From positions 1-64,000 of the forward strand of contig CACIRZ010000003.1 of NCBI GenBank assembly GCA_902589185.1: 64,000 nucleotides of DNA, written 5' to 3'. The translations under genes were made by a program, and so were the position numbers. The stretch is from an uncultured SAR116 cluster alpha proteobacterium (lineage in GTDB: Bacteria > Pseudomonadota > Alphaproteobacteria > Puniceispirillales > Marisalimonadaceae). Under the pieces are notes generated by a model. That model was not told the origin of the DNA, ran no database searches, and saw only the letters and a list, made by a program, of their open reading frames with translations. Positions 15,728-25,158 of the stretch are shown here, piece after piece. Within the stretch, counting starts at the first letter, position 1. The number at the start of each line of letters is the position of its first letter.

Positions 15728-16786
15728 TCAACTAAAATTTTTCATTTTTTTAAATTTTGGATAAAGAAATTTTTTTGCAAAAATCAACATCATTAATACA
15801 GTGCATAATCTAAATAAATGGTGTGTCAAAACATAAGCTGGTTCAATATTTAAAAAAGCTGCCAACAATCCCATTTCATTAACTCCACCAGGTGCGAAGG
15901 CCAATAAAATTGCTTCTACATTTATTGATGTTAATAATCCTAATATAAATAAAAAAGGAACTATGCATAACGTTAGAGACAAAACTACAATGATCGCATC
16001 AATTAAATAATTACCAGCTAATTTCCAAGAAACTCCATTCATGTTGCATCCAAAAAAAGTTCCAATAAATAATTGAGAAATTATTAAAAAAGAAATGTTT
16101 GCCTCTAATTTAAAATATCCAAATACATGTAAGATTGCACTTATTATCAGAGGACCAAAAAGAGAGTGTCCAGGAAAATTTAGTTTTTTACCAATATATT
16201 GACCTAATGGAATTAATACAATAAATGCAATTACATGTAAAAAACTACCCTCCAAATTAGGCCAAGTAGATTCTCTTTCGTAAGCGCCTGGAAAAAATAT
16301 GAGTAATAAATTAGGAATAAACATAACTGTTAAAAAAATTCTAGTCATATGAGTTAATGATACTCTTTTCGCATCAGCTTTACATTCTTCAGCGCCTAAT
16401 GTCATTTCTAATAAGCCTCCAGCTGAGCCTATAAAAAAAGCTTCAGGTTTATTTATTTTTCTAGTTTTAAGTAGAATAAAATACGAAAAAAAGTGTGCTA
16501 AAGGCACGTATAACACCAAAAAAATAATAGAGATAATCCAAATATAAACATCATTCAAAATGCTTGGTTGGAAATAACTTCCAAGCCAAACACCAGTAAG
16601 ACCTACAAAAGGTGCACGAAAATTTCTGCTTAAATCAACATTTACTCCTGACAAAGCAAAAATAGCTACACTAAATGCTGGACCAAGCATCCAGGGCAAT
16701 GGTAAAAGCAAAAGGTTAAAAATAATACCACCTAACAGGCCAATTAAAATTGTTTTGATAAAGATTTTAATATTTTTTTTAAGCAA
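15728..16786 (-). CDS. AbrB-family membrane transporter
   Basis: 352 residues and about ten membrane segments in two similar halves, the duplicated AbrB domain (sometimes labelled ammonia monooxygenase regulator). The conserved LPWMLGPAFSVAIFALSG (N-half) and APGGVNEMGLLA (C-half) blocks are present. A transport role in the inner membrane is probable; the substrate is unknown. It overlaps the 3' end of the dead LysR gene by 8 nt, so it was likely a regulator-transporter pair. Confidence 0.85.
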   Translation of the reverse strand: MLKKNIKIFIKTILIGLLGGIIFNLLLLPLPWMLGPAFSVAIFALSGVNVDLSRNFRAPFVGLTGVWLGSYFQPSILNDVYIWIISIIFLVLYVPLAHFFSYFILLKTRKINKPEAFFIGSAGGLLEMTLGAEECKADAKRVSLTHMTRIFLTVMFIPNLLLIFFPGAYERESTWPNLEGSFLHVIAFIVLIPLGQYIGKKLNFPGHSLFGPLIISAILHVFGYFKLEANISFLIISQLFIGTFFGCNMNGVSWKLAGNYLIDAIIVVLSLTLCIVPFLFILGLLTSINVEAILLAFAPGGVNEMGLLAAFLNIEPAYVLTHHLFRLCTVLMMLIFAKKFLYPKFKKMKNFS

Positions 16787-17117
16787 TATTTTTTACCAAT
16801 CCCATCTTAATCATTTCCTTTATGGCTAAAATTAATTCTTCAACAAGTAACTCAGCAGAACTTCTTTTAATCTCTTTTTCTGCATTAAAAATACCTTTAA
16901 GAATTAAATGTGAATAATTTTCTAAGAAACTTGCATATTCTGTAATTTTAATTCCATTTGTATGCCTTTTAATCAATTTTACTTGCTAGATTTCTTCAAG
17001 TTCTCGAATAACTTTACTTACACTTGGCAGTGAAACATTCAAACTTTCAGTTACTTTGACAAAACTATTGTATTGAAGAACAGAAAGAAAAAATTGTATT
17101 TGTCTAATTTTTATCAT
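16779..17117 (-). pseudogene. LysR-type regulator, nonsense-interrupted and truncated
   Basis: The ATG at 17117 opens a classic LysR winged helix (MIKIRQIQFFLSVLQYNSF... SLPSVSKVIRELEEI). An in-frame TAG (16986-16988) occupies codon 44. Past the stop the frame continues with the expected wing region (KLIKRHTNGIKITEYA, codons 48-63), then ends near codon 112, where a functional LysR runs to about 300. So two lesions exist: a nonsense codon in the DNA-binding domain and loss of the effector domain. The ORF track shows only the 65-residue tail from a TTG. An inverted repeat at 17198-17214 may be its former operator. Confidence 0.85.
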
Positions 17118-17197
17118 TATAAATAATAAATAATTTTAATTTAATAACTTCTAAATAATGATATGTATATAAAAAAAATAAACAAATTAATTATATG

Positions 17198-17214
17198 CAT
17201 AACTAAAAGTTATG
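17198..17214. promoter_or_regulatory. Inverted repeat CATAACT-AAA-AGTTATG, orphan LysR-type box
   Basis: A perfect 7-bp inverted repeat containing T-N11-A, between the dead LysR gene (start 17117) and the divergent sulfatase (start 17297). If the LysR was its regulator, the site is now unattended or is read by another family member. Confidence 0.5.
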
Positions 17215-17296
17215 AAAATCTAAAAAAATTGTATTGGCTAAAACATTAAAATTTGTTCATAATTTTAACTAAATAAATACAAATATTATAAATCAC

Positions 17297-18778
17297 ATGA
17301 AGAAAAGCTTACCTAATATAATTTGGTATTGTACTGACCAACAAAGATTTGACACAATAAATGGTCTTGGCAATCAATATATAAATACTCCTAATATAAA
17401 TAAATTCATGAAAAATGGATATACATTCAAAAATGCGTATGTACAAAGTCCTATCTGTACTCCAAGCAGAGCATCATTTTTGACAGGAAGATACCCTGCT
17501 TCCACTCATGCACACAGAAATGGTGCAGAACATTTTCCTGATCATGAAGTGCTAGTTACCAAAATACTTAAGGACGCAGGATATGACTGCGGACTAATTG
17601 GTAAGCTTCATCTCTCAAGTGCTGAAGGAGGAGTTGAAAAAAGAACAGATGATGGATACGATACATTTTATTATAGTCACGATTCAACTCCCAAATTAAA
17701 TCCAGAGACTGATGATTATAAAAGATGGATTGTTGAAGAAAAAAAACAGAATCTAAAAAAACTTTTTGAACCCGTTAATAATTTTTGCTGTGACGGTGTC
17801 CCTGAAGAATTTCACCAAACTACATGGTGCACTGAAATGGCAATAAAATTTATTAATAAAAAGAGAAATGGTCCATGGATGTTATCTATTAACCCGTTTG
17901 ATCCCCATCCTCCTTTTGATCCTCCGAAAGAATATAGAAAGAAGTATAATCCAGATGACCTTCCTGGACCTTTGTTTAAATTAAATGATATTGAAAGACA
18001 AAAAAAATTTAAAGAAGTTTGTCAGCAAGCAGTTGACGCTGTAAATCCTGGCGGAGAAAATCCTCCACCTCCGCCAGAGGGTGGGTATAAAAACCCAGGC
18101 AATTGGCCCCCTGAATCATTTAATGGCAAAATTGTTAAGGCACATTATTACGCCATGATTGAACTTTTAGATAAACATTTTGGGATACTTATCAATCATT
18201 TAGAAGAAATAGGCCAACTTCAAAACACTCTTATCATTTTTCATAGTGATCATGGTGAAATGTTGGGTGATCATGGACTAATTTATAAAGGAAGTCGTTT
18301 TTTTGAAGGATTAGTTCATGTACCATTAATGTTTTCGTGGCCTGGAAAGATAAAGTCAGACATAGTTAGTTCGGCATTAGTTGAATTGGTTGATTTAGCC
18401 CCAACTATCTTGGATGCAGCAGGCATAAATGTACCTTACTATATGCAGGGAAAATCCCTTTTTGAAAAAATGTGTTCAGGTAATGAAGTTAACTTTCACA
18501 AGCCTGTTGTAGTTTCAGAATTTAATGACTCATTAGGATCTCCAAGAATTGTAAGAGATACACACGCTACTATGACCTTTGATGGAAGATATAAAACAAT
18601 AATTTATCATGGACTTGGATTTGGTGAAATTTATGACTTAAAAAATGATCCAGGAGAATTTAAAGATCTTTGGGAAAAAGGAATAGATGATAAGTTAAAG
18701 TTAAAATTAATGCACATACATATTGATGCAGTAATGAATACCAGCTCAGCTGGAATTCAAAGAAAAGGAAGATTTTAA
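17297..18778 (+). CDS. Sulfatase (formylglycine type)
   Basis: 493 residues of the alkaline-phosphatase-like sulfatase family S1. The N-terminal metal site (CTDQQRFD, about 12-19) and the CTPSRASFLTG signature (about 54-64), whose Cys becomes formylglycine, are intact. A second metal site (HSDHGEMLGDHG) lies near 313-324. It hydrolyses a sulfate ester; no signal peptide is visible, so it is predicted to be cytoplasmic. A Pro-rich insert (PPPPPEG, about 258-264) is unusual. It needs a formylglycine-generating or anaerobic maturase enzyme that is not in the window. Monocistronic and divergent from the dead LysR gene; a phosphonate monoester hydrolase role is possible in this superfamily. Confidence 0.9.
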   Translation: MKKSLPNIIWYCTDQQRFDTINGLGNQYINTPNINKFMKNGYTFKNAYVQSPICTPSRASFLTGRYPASTHAHRNGAEHFPDHEVLVTKILKDAGYDCGLIGKLHLSSAEGGVEKRTDDGYDTFYYSHDSTPKLNPETDDYKRWIVEEKKQNLKKLFEPVNNFCCDGVPEEFHQTTWCTEMAIKFINKKRNGPWMLSINPFDPHPPFDPPKEYRKKYNPDDLPGPLFKLNDIERQKKFKEVCQQAVDAVNPGGENPPPPPEGGYKNPGNWPPESFNGKIVKAHYYAMIELLDKHFGILINHLEEIGQLQNTLIIFHSDHGEMLGDHGLIYKGSRFFEGLVHVPLMFSWPGKIKSDIVSSALVELVDLAPTILDAAGINVPYYMQGKSLFEKMCSGNEVNFHKPVVVSEFNDSLGSPRIVRDTHATMTFDGRYKTIIYHGLGFGEIYDLKNDPGEFKDLWEKGIDDKLKLKLMHIHIDAVMNTSSAGIQRKGRF

Positions 18779-18809
18779 GAAAAGAATTTTAAAAAATTTG
18801 AGTTAAAGC

Positions 18810-20423
18810 TTATTTTGTTTTTGCGTTTTTTAATATAATGTCCGAACCCTTTTCCCCTATTACAATTGAAGGTGCATTAGTATTAGAAGATGGCATGCAA
18901 GGCATTATAGAGCTGTCTACCACCCTTAAATTTTCTATCCCAAACACTTTTAAATTGTAATCAACAACATCATTTGGGCCTTTCCCCATTCTACAAGTGC
19001 TAACAGAATGCCATGAAGTTTGCCCTGTTTCGCGTGCAAAATTAAGTAAACCTTCATCATCTTCTATATTTTTTCCTGGACGAACTTCTCTCACAATATA
19101 TGGAGAAATAGACTTCTGGGTTGCAATTTTTCTTACTAACCTAAGCCCTTTAATCGTTAAATTTCTATCTTCTGGTGTAGATAAATAATTTGCTTTAATA
19201 ATTGGATTATCCCTAAAATTATTACTTCTTAAATGAGTTGTTCCTCTTGAGGATGGATATAAAGGAAAAACTCCTAAACTAAATCCTGAAAAAGAATCCA
19301 TTCCATGATTTTTCTTTCTTGAATATCTATTATTTCCAGAAATAAGCATTATCTGCACTTTCAAATCTGGATATATTTTGGAATTTTTACTCCTCATTAA
19401 TGCATGAACAGTTGCAGATGCAATAGACATTAGGCCATCACGCCTAAAGATATATCTTAATGCTTCCAAAGCTCCTCTAAATTTATTGTTTAATATGTCA
19501 TTTACAGTTACTTTCAAATTAGTTTCATAAGTAAGTCTTGTTTGCAAATGGTCAGTTAAGTTCTCTCCTACACCTTTAATATGAGAAAGAACCTCTATTC
19601 CATGAGACTTCAATAAAGGTCCTTGCCCAATACCAGAAAGTTCTAATATTTTCGGTGAATTAATAGACCCTCCTGATAATATCACTTCACCTCTAATTCG
19701 AATTTCTTTTGAAAAATTATCTTTATTATATATCACTCCTACTGCTTTTTTTCCTTCAAAAATAATCTTTTCAACTTCGGCATTTGTTATAATTTTTAAG
19801 TTTTTATTTTTTTTTGCAGTTTTTAGATAAGTTGAGGATGTAGAACATCTTAGACCATTTTTTGTAGAATATTGAAGCCACCCAACACCATCAAAATTTA
19901 AATTATAATCTTCATTAGGTTTTGCTCCAACATCTACACAAGCTTGAAAAAAAGCATTTGAGAGCTTGTCACAATAACTTCCACTAGATATCTTGATAGG
20001 GCCACCTATCCCCCTATCTGGATGATTACTTTCACGTCTATCTTCTAACTTACGAAAGTAAGGTAGTAACTCATTATAACCCCACCCTGGATTATTTCCA
20101 TCTCTCCATGCATCGTATCTATGAGGAGCGCCTTTCACATATAACATTCCATTTATTGAGCTAGACCCCCCTAAGACTTTCCCTCTAGGCCATAAAATAT
20201 TTCTTTTGTTTAGTTCTTTTTCTGGCTCAGTTTGAAAATTCCAAATAAATCTTTGGTCTGTAAGAGTCTTTCCTACTCCAATAGGAACATGAAGCCAAGG
20301 ATGATTATCATTACCACCTGCTTCTATTAATAAAACTTTATATTTTTTATTTTCTGAAAGTCTTGTAGCCAGAACTGCTCCTGCTGAACCTGCACCAACA
20401 ATAACAAAGTCAAAAACGTCCAT
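18810..20423 (-). CDS. GMC-family FAD oxidoreductase (choline/alcohol dehydrogenase-like)
   Basis: 537 residues. The FAD motif VGAGSAGAVLATRLSE (about 9-24), GMC signature 1 (GGSSSINGMLYVKG, about 85-98), signature 2 (GGSINSPKILELSGIG, about 256-271) and the catalytic His region HSVSTCRMG (near 475) are all present. It oxidises an alcohol to an aldehyde; the cofactor reoxidant and substrate are not predictable. It is divergent from the aldo/keto reductase gene, an alcohol-aldehyde pairing that may be meaningful. Confidence 0.92.
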   Translation of the reverse strand: MDVFDFVIVGAGSAGAVLATRLSENKKYKVLLIEAGGNDNHPWLHVPIGVGKTLTDQRFIWNFQTEPEKELNKRNILWPRGKVLGGSSSINGMLYVKGAPHRYDAWRDGNNPGWGYNELLPYFRKLEDRRESNHPDRGIGGPIKISSGSYCDKLSNAFFQACVDVGAKPNEDYNLNFDGVGWLQYSTKNGLRCSTSSTYLKTAKKNKNLKIITNAEVEKIIFEGKKAVGVIYNKDNFSKEIRIRGEVILSGGSINSPKILELSGIGQGPLLKSHGIEVLSHIKGVGENLTDHLQTRLTYETNLKVTVNDILNNKFRGALEALRYIFRRDGLMSIASATVHALMRSKNSKIYPDLKVQIMLISGNNRYSRKKNHGMDSFSGFSLGVFPLYPSSRGTTHLRSNNFRDNPIIKANYLSTPEDRNLTIKGLRLVRKIATQKSISPYIVREVRPGKNIEDDEGLLNFARETGQTSWHSVSTCRMGKGPNDVVDYNLKVFGIENLRVVDSSIMPCMPSSNTNAPSIVIGEKGSDIILKNAKTK

Positions 20424-20569
20424 TAGACTACCGAAATTTAATTTAAAAATAATTCATAACTTTAATATATCTTAAATATAATAATATCTAATTAACAATT
20501 TTTTATTATATAAAGTTAAATAATAATTTATAATATATTTGATTTTATTTAAATTTTTATGTGTCTGGA

Positions 20570-21529
20570 ATGGAATATATAAAACTTGGTAAAACTGGTC
20601 TTAGAGTAAGTGTTGCTTGCCTTGGGTGTGGAGGATCGAGCACAATTGGCAAATCAACTGGTAAAACTGAAAATCATTCGATTAATCTTATAAAAACAGC
20701 TTTGGATTTAGGTGTTAATTTTTTTGATACTGCAAATGTCTATGGAACAGAGGGAATTCTAGGAAAAGCAATTAAAAATGTTAATCGAGATCAAATAGTC
20801 ATTTCAACAAAACATCAAGTTGCAACAAAAGATAAAAAGTATTCACATATAGACATTATTTCTGGAATAGAAAATTCATTAAAGGAACTAAATACTGATT
20901 ATATAGACATTTTTCATTTGCATGGAGTTGCACCTAAAGACTTTGATCATGCAATTACAATAGTGCCAGAACTTCTTAAAGAAAAAGAAAAGGGTAAATT
21001 CCGCTTTCTAGGAATAACTGAATCTTCTCCAATAGATCCAGAGCAACTGACTATTTCAAAAGCTATAAGTACAAACTACTTTGATGTAATCATGCTTGCA
21101 TTTTCAATTATGAACCAAAATGCTAAAAAAAAAATATTACCAAAAACAATGTCTAAAAATATTGCTACTATGTCTATGTTTGTTGTAAGAAGCCTGTTTT
21201 CAGTAAAGGATCGATTACAGGAAGACATTCATAAACTTGTAAAAGACAAACAACTTCCAGAATGGTTTTTAGATGAAAAAGAGCCTCTAGAATATATTTT
21301 AAAGGATAGTGGAGCCAATAGCATTATTGATGCTTGCTATAGATATGTTAGACATCAACAAGGAATTGACACAGTCCTTTTTGGAACAGGTAATATTGAA
21401 CACTTAGAGGAAAACATTAAATCGATTTCAAATCTAAAATTATCTGATGAATGTATTAACAAAATTAATCAATATTTTAGTCACTTAAAAGGAATAGGAT
21501 TGGATTTTCCTGAGAGAAAACAACAATGA
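20570..21529 (+). CDS. Aldo/keto reductase
   Basis: 319 residues from the ATG at 20570, giving MEYIKLGKTGLRVS, the family's usual start; the ORF track uses a GTG nine bases earlier. The catalytic tetrad is visible as Asp and Tyr in FDTANVYG, Lys in ISTKHQ and His in IFHLHGV. An NADPH-dependent carbonyl reductase with a TIM-barrel fold. The substrate is not predictable. Divergent from the GMC oxidoreductase. Confidence 0.9.
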   Translation: MEYIKLGKTGLRVSVACLGCGGSSTIGKSTGKTENHSINLIKTALDLGVNFFDTANVYGTEGILGKAIKNVNRDQIVISTKHQVATKDKKYSHIDIISGIENSLKELNTDYIDIFHLHGVAPKDFDHAITIVPELLKEKEKGKFRFLGITESSPIDPEQLTISKAISTNYFDVIMLAFSIMNQNAKKKILPKTMSKNIATMSMFVVRSLFSVKDRLQEDIHKLVKDKQLPEWFLDEKEPLEYILKDSGANSIIDACYRYVRHQQGIDTVLFGTGNIEHLEENIKSISNLKLSDECINKINQYFSHLKGIGLDFPERKQQ

Positions 21530-21603
21530 CTATTTTAAATTTCCATGTAATATCATAAAATTATATATGATAAAAATTTAGAAATTAGAAATGAGTATTT
21601 AAA

Positions 21604-22230
21604 ATGACTTTGAAAATTTATGGTAGAAAATCATCATGTAATGTTCAAAAGGTATTATGGCTATGTTCAGAAATAAATATTGATTTTGAAACATTAGATT
21701 ATGGTGGTATATATGGTGGAACTAAGGAAGAATCTTTCAAGAATTTAAATCCCAATAGCACAGTCCCATTAATAGATGATGATGGATTTTATTTATATGA
21801 ATCTAATGCTATTATTAAATATTTATCTATTAAATACAATTATTGTAAAATAGACAGCCCAAAAATAATTGCTTTAAGAGATCAATGGATGGATTGGGCT
21901 GGTTTTACATTAGCAGCTCCATGCGCAATAATTACACTAAATTTAATTCTACTACCACCTGATAAAAGGGACCCCAGTAAAGTTTTAAAAGCTAAAGATC
22001 AGATTCTAAGATTATTAAAAATTTTAGATAATCAATTAATTAAAAATAAGTTCATTTTAGGCGAAGAGTTTAGCCTAGCAGATATTCCAGCTGGTTGTTG
22101 GTATAATAGATGTTTGAAATTTGATTTTGATTTATCACAATTCGAAGGGATTACTAATTGGGGTTCTCGTTTGTCTAAAAGAAAATCATATCAAAATGCT
22201 ATTTTATCCGCTCCCATGCCTCCTAACTAA
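21604..22230 (+). CDS. Glutathione S-transferase family protein
   Basis: 208 residues with a thioredoxin-like N-terminal domain (SSCNVQKVLWLCSEINIDF, the Ser/Cys-bearing start of the glutathione site, about 10-28; NSTVPLIDDDG, about 51-61; YESNAIIKYL) and an all-helical C-terminal domain (LADIPAGCWYNR). It conjugates or removes glutathione in the cytoplasm. 74 nt after the aldo/keto reductase on the same strand, possibly co-transcribed; convergent with the TauE gene. Confidence 0.9.
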   Translation: MTLKIYGRKSSCNVQKVLWLCSEINIDFETLDYGGIYGGTKEESFKNLNPNSTVPLIDDDGFYLYESNAIIKYLSIKYNYCKIDSPKIIALRDQWMDWAGFTLAAPCAIITLNLILLPPDKRDPSKVLKAKDQILRLLKILDNQLIKNKFILGEEFSLADIPAGCWYNRCLKFDFDLSQFEGITNWGSRLSKRKSYQNAILSAPMPPN

Positions 22231-22233
22231 AAA

Positions 22234-22989
22234 TTATATGTTTTTAATCAGAAGAGAAATTCCAATTATCATTAAAGTGTAAAGAACGGCTTTTTTAAAA
22301 TTTTCATTAGTAAATTTAATTCTAATACTTGTTCCTATTTTTTGACCTAAAATTGCTGGAAAAACTAGAAAAGCACTCCAAATTAGATCGTTAAATGTAC
22401 CTAGACCATTGTAAATCCACATAGGATAAATGATTATAGAACCAATAAAATATAAAGTAGCCATGGTTCTGATTAAAGTTTCTTTTTCTAGGTTTATAGA
22501 AACAAGGTAAGCTAAAATATAAGGAGAATACATAGTAGACAAACCACCAATAATTCCTGAAAAAAAGCCTAGAGGTACAGTTAATTTCTTTTCTAGATTC
22601 GGATTAATATATTTTATATTGATACCAAACAAATTAATAATTGCTGCAAAAATAATTGAGATAGCAATTATTTGAGAAATTGTGGATAAATTAATTTCTA
22701 AAATTAAATTGCATCCGATTATAATTCCTAAAATTAATGCAATAAACATTGGGAAAAATCTAAAAGATCCAATTCCTTTAGGAATATTCATTTGAATAAT
22801 ATTAGTAATCAATACTGGAACACACAAAAGTATAATTGCCGTAGTAGGCGGAAGAAAAAAAGCTATAATTGGAACAGAAAACATTGACATACCAATACCA
22901 ACTGTACCTTTGATTATTCCTCCTATGAAAACTGATGCAAAAATTATTAAAGCTATATCAAATTCAAATATATTAAAAAAAAAATTCAT
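22234..22989 (-). CDS. TauE/SafE-family sulfite/organosulfonate exporter-like protein
   Basis: 251 residues and about eight membrane segments. The TauE/SafE repeat is visible as GGIIKGTVGIGMSMFSVPIIAFFL near the start and GFFSGIIGGLSTMYSPYILAYL in the second half. Family members export sulfite or sulfoacetate, or move other anions. It is the last gene after the sulfatase/enolase/TauD block, 94 nt away on the same strand, so export of a sulfur product of those enzymes is a reasonable inference but unproven. Confidence 0.85.
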   Translation of the reverse strand: MNFFFNIFEFDIALIIFASVFIGGIIKGTVGIGMSMFSVPIIAFFLPPTTAIILLCVPVLITNIIQMNIPKGIGSFRFFPMFIALILGIIIGCNLILEINLSTISQIIAISIIFAAIINLFGINIKYINPNLEKKLTVPLGFFSGIIGGLSTMYSPYILAYLVSINLEKETLIRTMATLYFIGSIIIYPMWIYNGLGTFNDLIWSAFLVFPAILGQKIGTSIRIKFTNENFKKAVLYTLMIIGISLLIKNI

Positions 22990-23083
22990 TAATTTTGGAC
23001 TTATAAAATTTAGTTAAATAAAATTTTTTGCATAATATGATCAAAGGAATTATATCTGTTTTGATAATTTTTCATTTAGAAAA

Positions 23084-23929
23084 CTATTTTAACCTAGTGC
23101 CATTTATAGTTATGCGATGCATCAGTCTCCTTTCACCATAATAATCATTGACAGCTAAATGCCATGTTGATCTATTATCCCAAAATGCGACAGAACCCTC
23201 CTCCCATTTAAATCTACATGTAAATTCTGGTTTAGTTGCATGAGAGTATAAATACTTTAATAGTGGTTTCGACTCTTCATCACTCCATCCATCGAAACCA
23301 AGTGTGAAGGTAGGATTGACAAATAGAGCTTTTCTTCCTGTCTGGGGATGTGTAATGACAACAGGATGAATTGCATCTTGTTTGGCTTTATCAGAGTTAA
23401 TTATTCTGCCAACCGTGTCATCGTTTCTTTCAGCACGAGAAGTTCCAAACACGTGCCTACTCGAGTGTCTTCCATGCATATTTTTCAAAGTGTCTTTGAG
23501 ACCATCTGATAAAGTTTCATAGGCGGCATACATGCTAGAAAACAAGGTGTCCCCTCCTTTTTTTGGAACTTGATGGGCAAATAAAATAGATCCCATTGCT
23601 GGTTCTAAATCATAGGTATGATCTGTATGCCAAGCACCACCGATATTCTTTTTTTGATCAGGTTCTTTTGAAACTAATGCAATTTTAGGATAGCCTTCTA
23701 AATTTGTAAAAAAACGATTTATATTTATTTCACCCCACAATTCTGCAAAAATTATTTCTTCTTCAGGTGAGAGATTTTGATTTCTAAAGAAGATAACTCC
23801 ATATTTACCAAATACTATTTTAATTTCTTTAAATTGTTCTTTAGAAATTTTCTTTAAATTAATACCATCAATTTCCGCTCCAATATTACCTGAAAGAGGT
23901 TTAACATTTATTGTTGAATAATTTGTCAT
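23084..23929 (-). CDS. TauD/TfdA-family Fe(II)/2-oxoglutarate dioxygenase
   Basis: 281 residues of a double-stranded beta-helix oxygenase. The iron ligands are HTD in GGAWHTDHTYDL (about 101) and the distal His in the WDNRSTWHLAVNDY/RLMHRITI region (about 250-275), where the Arg for 2-oxoglutarate also lies. Relatives include taurine dioxygenase and the alkylsulfatase AtsK, so sulfonate or sulfate-ester C-H hydroxylation is plausible beside sulfatases. The gene is 28 nt after the enolase-superfamily gene and closes the sulfatase-transporter unit. Confidence 0.92.
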   Translation of the reverse strand: MTNYSTINVKPLSGNIGAEIDGINLKKISKEQFKEIKIVFGKYGVIFFRNQNLSPEEEIIFAELWGEININRFFTNLEGYPKIALVSKEPDQKKNIGGAWHTDHTYDLEPAMGSILFAHQVPKKGGDTLFSSMYAAYETLSDGLKDTLKNMHGRHSSRHVFGTSRAERNDDTVGRIINSDKAKQDAIHPVVITHPQTGRKALFVNPTFTLGFDGWSDEESKPLLKYLYSHATKPEFTCRFKWEEGSVAFWDNRSTWHLAVNDYYGERRLMHRITINGTRLK

Positions 23930-23957
23930 GTTAAAAACTGATTATTTAAGAAAAAAA

Positions 23958-25136
23958 TTAATTCAAGATTATCGTGTTAAGTTTATTTTTTTCAATATAT
24001 TCCCAATCATATTTAACTCCCAAACCTGGTTGATCAGAAACCTTAACATTTCCATTTTCATCAATGCAATCAAGTTGATCTGAATATTGTTCATTATAAA
24101 TAGGAAGCGACCAAGGGTTTTTACATTTTGGATGTACTAAATTTACTTCATAAAAATTTGAATTTCTACTTGCTGCCATTAATTGCCTCATTGCAGGTCC
24201 ACAGGCATGAACTTCACAATCAATACCTAAACCTTCAGAAGATGCCACCAGTTTATGACAACCTGTAATACCTCCATCATAATCTGGATCTGCTCTAGAA
24301 AAAAAAGAGGCACCATTAGTTAGCATATCTACTGAAGTCTCTAAATTTCTAACATGTTCACCAACTAGAATAGGGGTGTCTAAGTTTTGGGATAGTACTT
24401 GATTACCATTTATAGAAACGCCTCCGTCTTTATAAGGATCTTCGTACCAGTAAAAATTATATTCATCACATACTTTTCCAACTTCAAGAGCATCAGCTAA
24501 TGTATTAAAATGGCACCCAGCGTCATACATAATTTTCATTTTATCGCCAACACGTTTACCTACAGCTTTTAACATTTCTATTTCTTCTTTTACATCACCT
24601 TTGTTCCATCCATGCATTTTATAACCTTTATAACCTAGTTCTAAGCATTCTTCTGCAAAATCAGCGTAAGCTTCAGGACTAGATAAACCATTTTTGTCCC
24701 TGTCTCCATGCATAGTACTAGCATATGACGGAAGTAATTTACGATAACCTCCTAAAAGATCCGATATTGAACAATCATGTTTTTTACCAGCCAAATCCCA
24801 TAAAGCAATATCTATAGGTCCAATTCCTACTTCTCCAATATGTTTGCACAACCCCCTAAGTTGTCGATAGATCTCTTCTCTATGGAGTGGGTTTTTGCCT
24901 ATAATATGATATGAAAGAGCCTCTGAGGCAGCCATAATTACCTTAGCTCTACTTCTTGGAGGAATATATTCTCCGACATGGCCATCTGTATCAAAAATTC
25001 TTATTCCAAATCTAATATGCTTTTTTTTAGAGTTTGGAGAATAAAAAATACCAATACCGCTTTTATTTTCCTCAATATCAATTAGTTCAATTTCAAAAGA
25101 TGTTAATTCAATTTTATTAATTTTTGATTTTGACAC
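23958..25136 (-). CDS. Enolase-superfamily enzyme (mandelate racemase/muconate lactonising type)
   Basis: 392 residues from the GTG at 25136, which lies 6 nt after AGGAGG; the ORF-track GTG at 25142 touches that site. A TIM barrel with candidate acid/base Lys in YKMHGW (KxH), metal ligands in MYDAGCHF, YWYEDPY and LVGEHV, and a C-terminal His (HACGPA). It abstracts an alpha proton from a carboxylate, giving dehydration or racemisation of a sugar acid or related hydroxy acid. Encoded between a sulfatase and a TauD oxygenase. Confidence 0.9.
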   Translation of the reverse strand: MSKSKINKIELTSFEIELIDIEENKSGIGIFYSPNSKKKHIRFGIRIFDTDGHVGEYIPPRSRAKVIMAASEALSYHIIGKNPLHREEIYRQLRGLCKHIGEVGIGPIDIALWDLAGKKHDCSISDLLGGYRKLLPSYASTMHGDRDKNGLSSPEAYADFAEECLELGYKGYKMHGWNKGDVKEEIEMLKAVGKRVGDKMKIMYDAGCHFNTLADALEVGKVCDEYNFYWYEDPYKDGGVSINGNQVLSQNLDTPILVGEHVRNLETSVDMLTNGASFFSRADPDYDGGITGCHKLVASSEGLGIDCEVHACGPAMRQLMAASRNSNFYEVNLVHPKCKNPWSLPIYNEQYSDQLDCIDENGNVKVSDQPGLGVKYDWEYIEKNKLNTIILN

Positions 25137-25158
25137 TTTCACCCTCCTTTTTTACAAA

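Noticed and set aside
16779-16976. 65-aa ORF as an independent small protein
   Set aside because: It starts at a TTG inside the LysR frame just past the nonsense codon and continues the LysR wing sequence, so it is the tail of a pseudogene.
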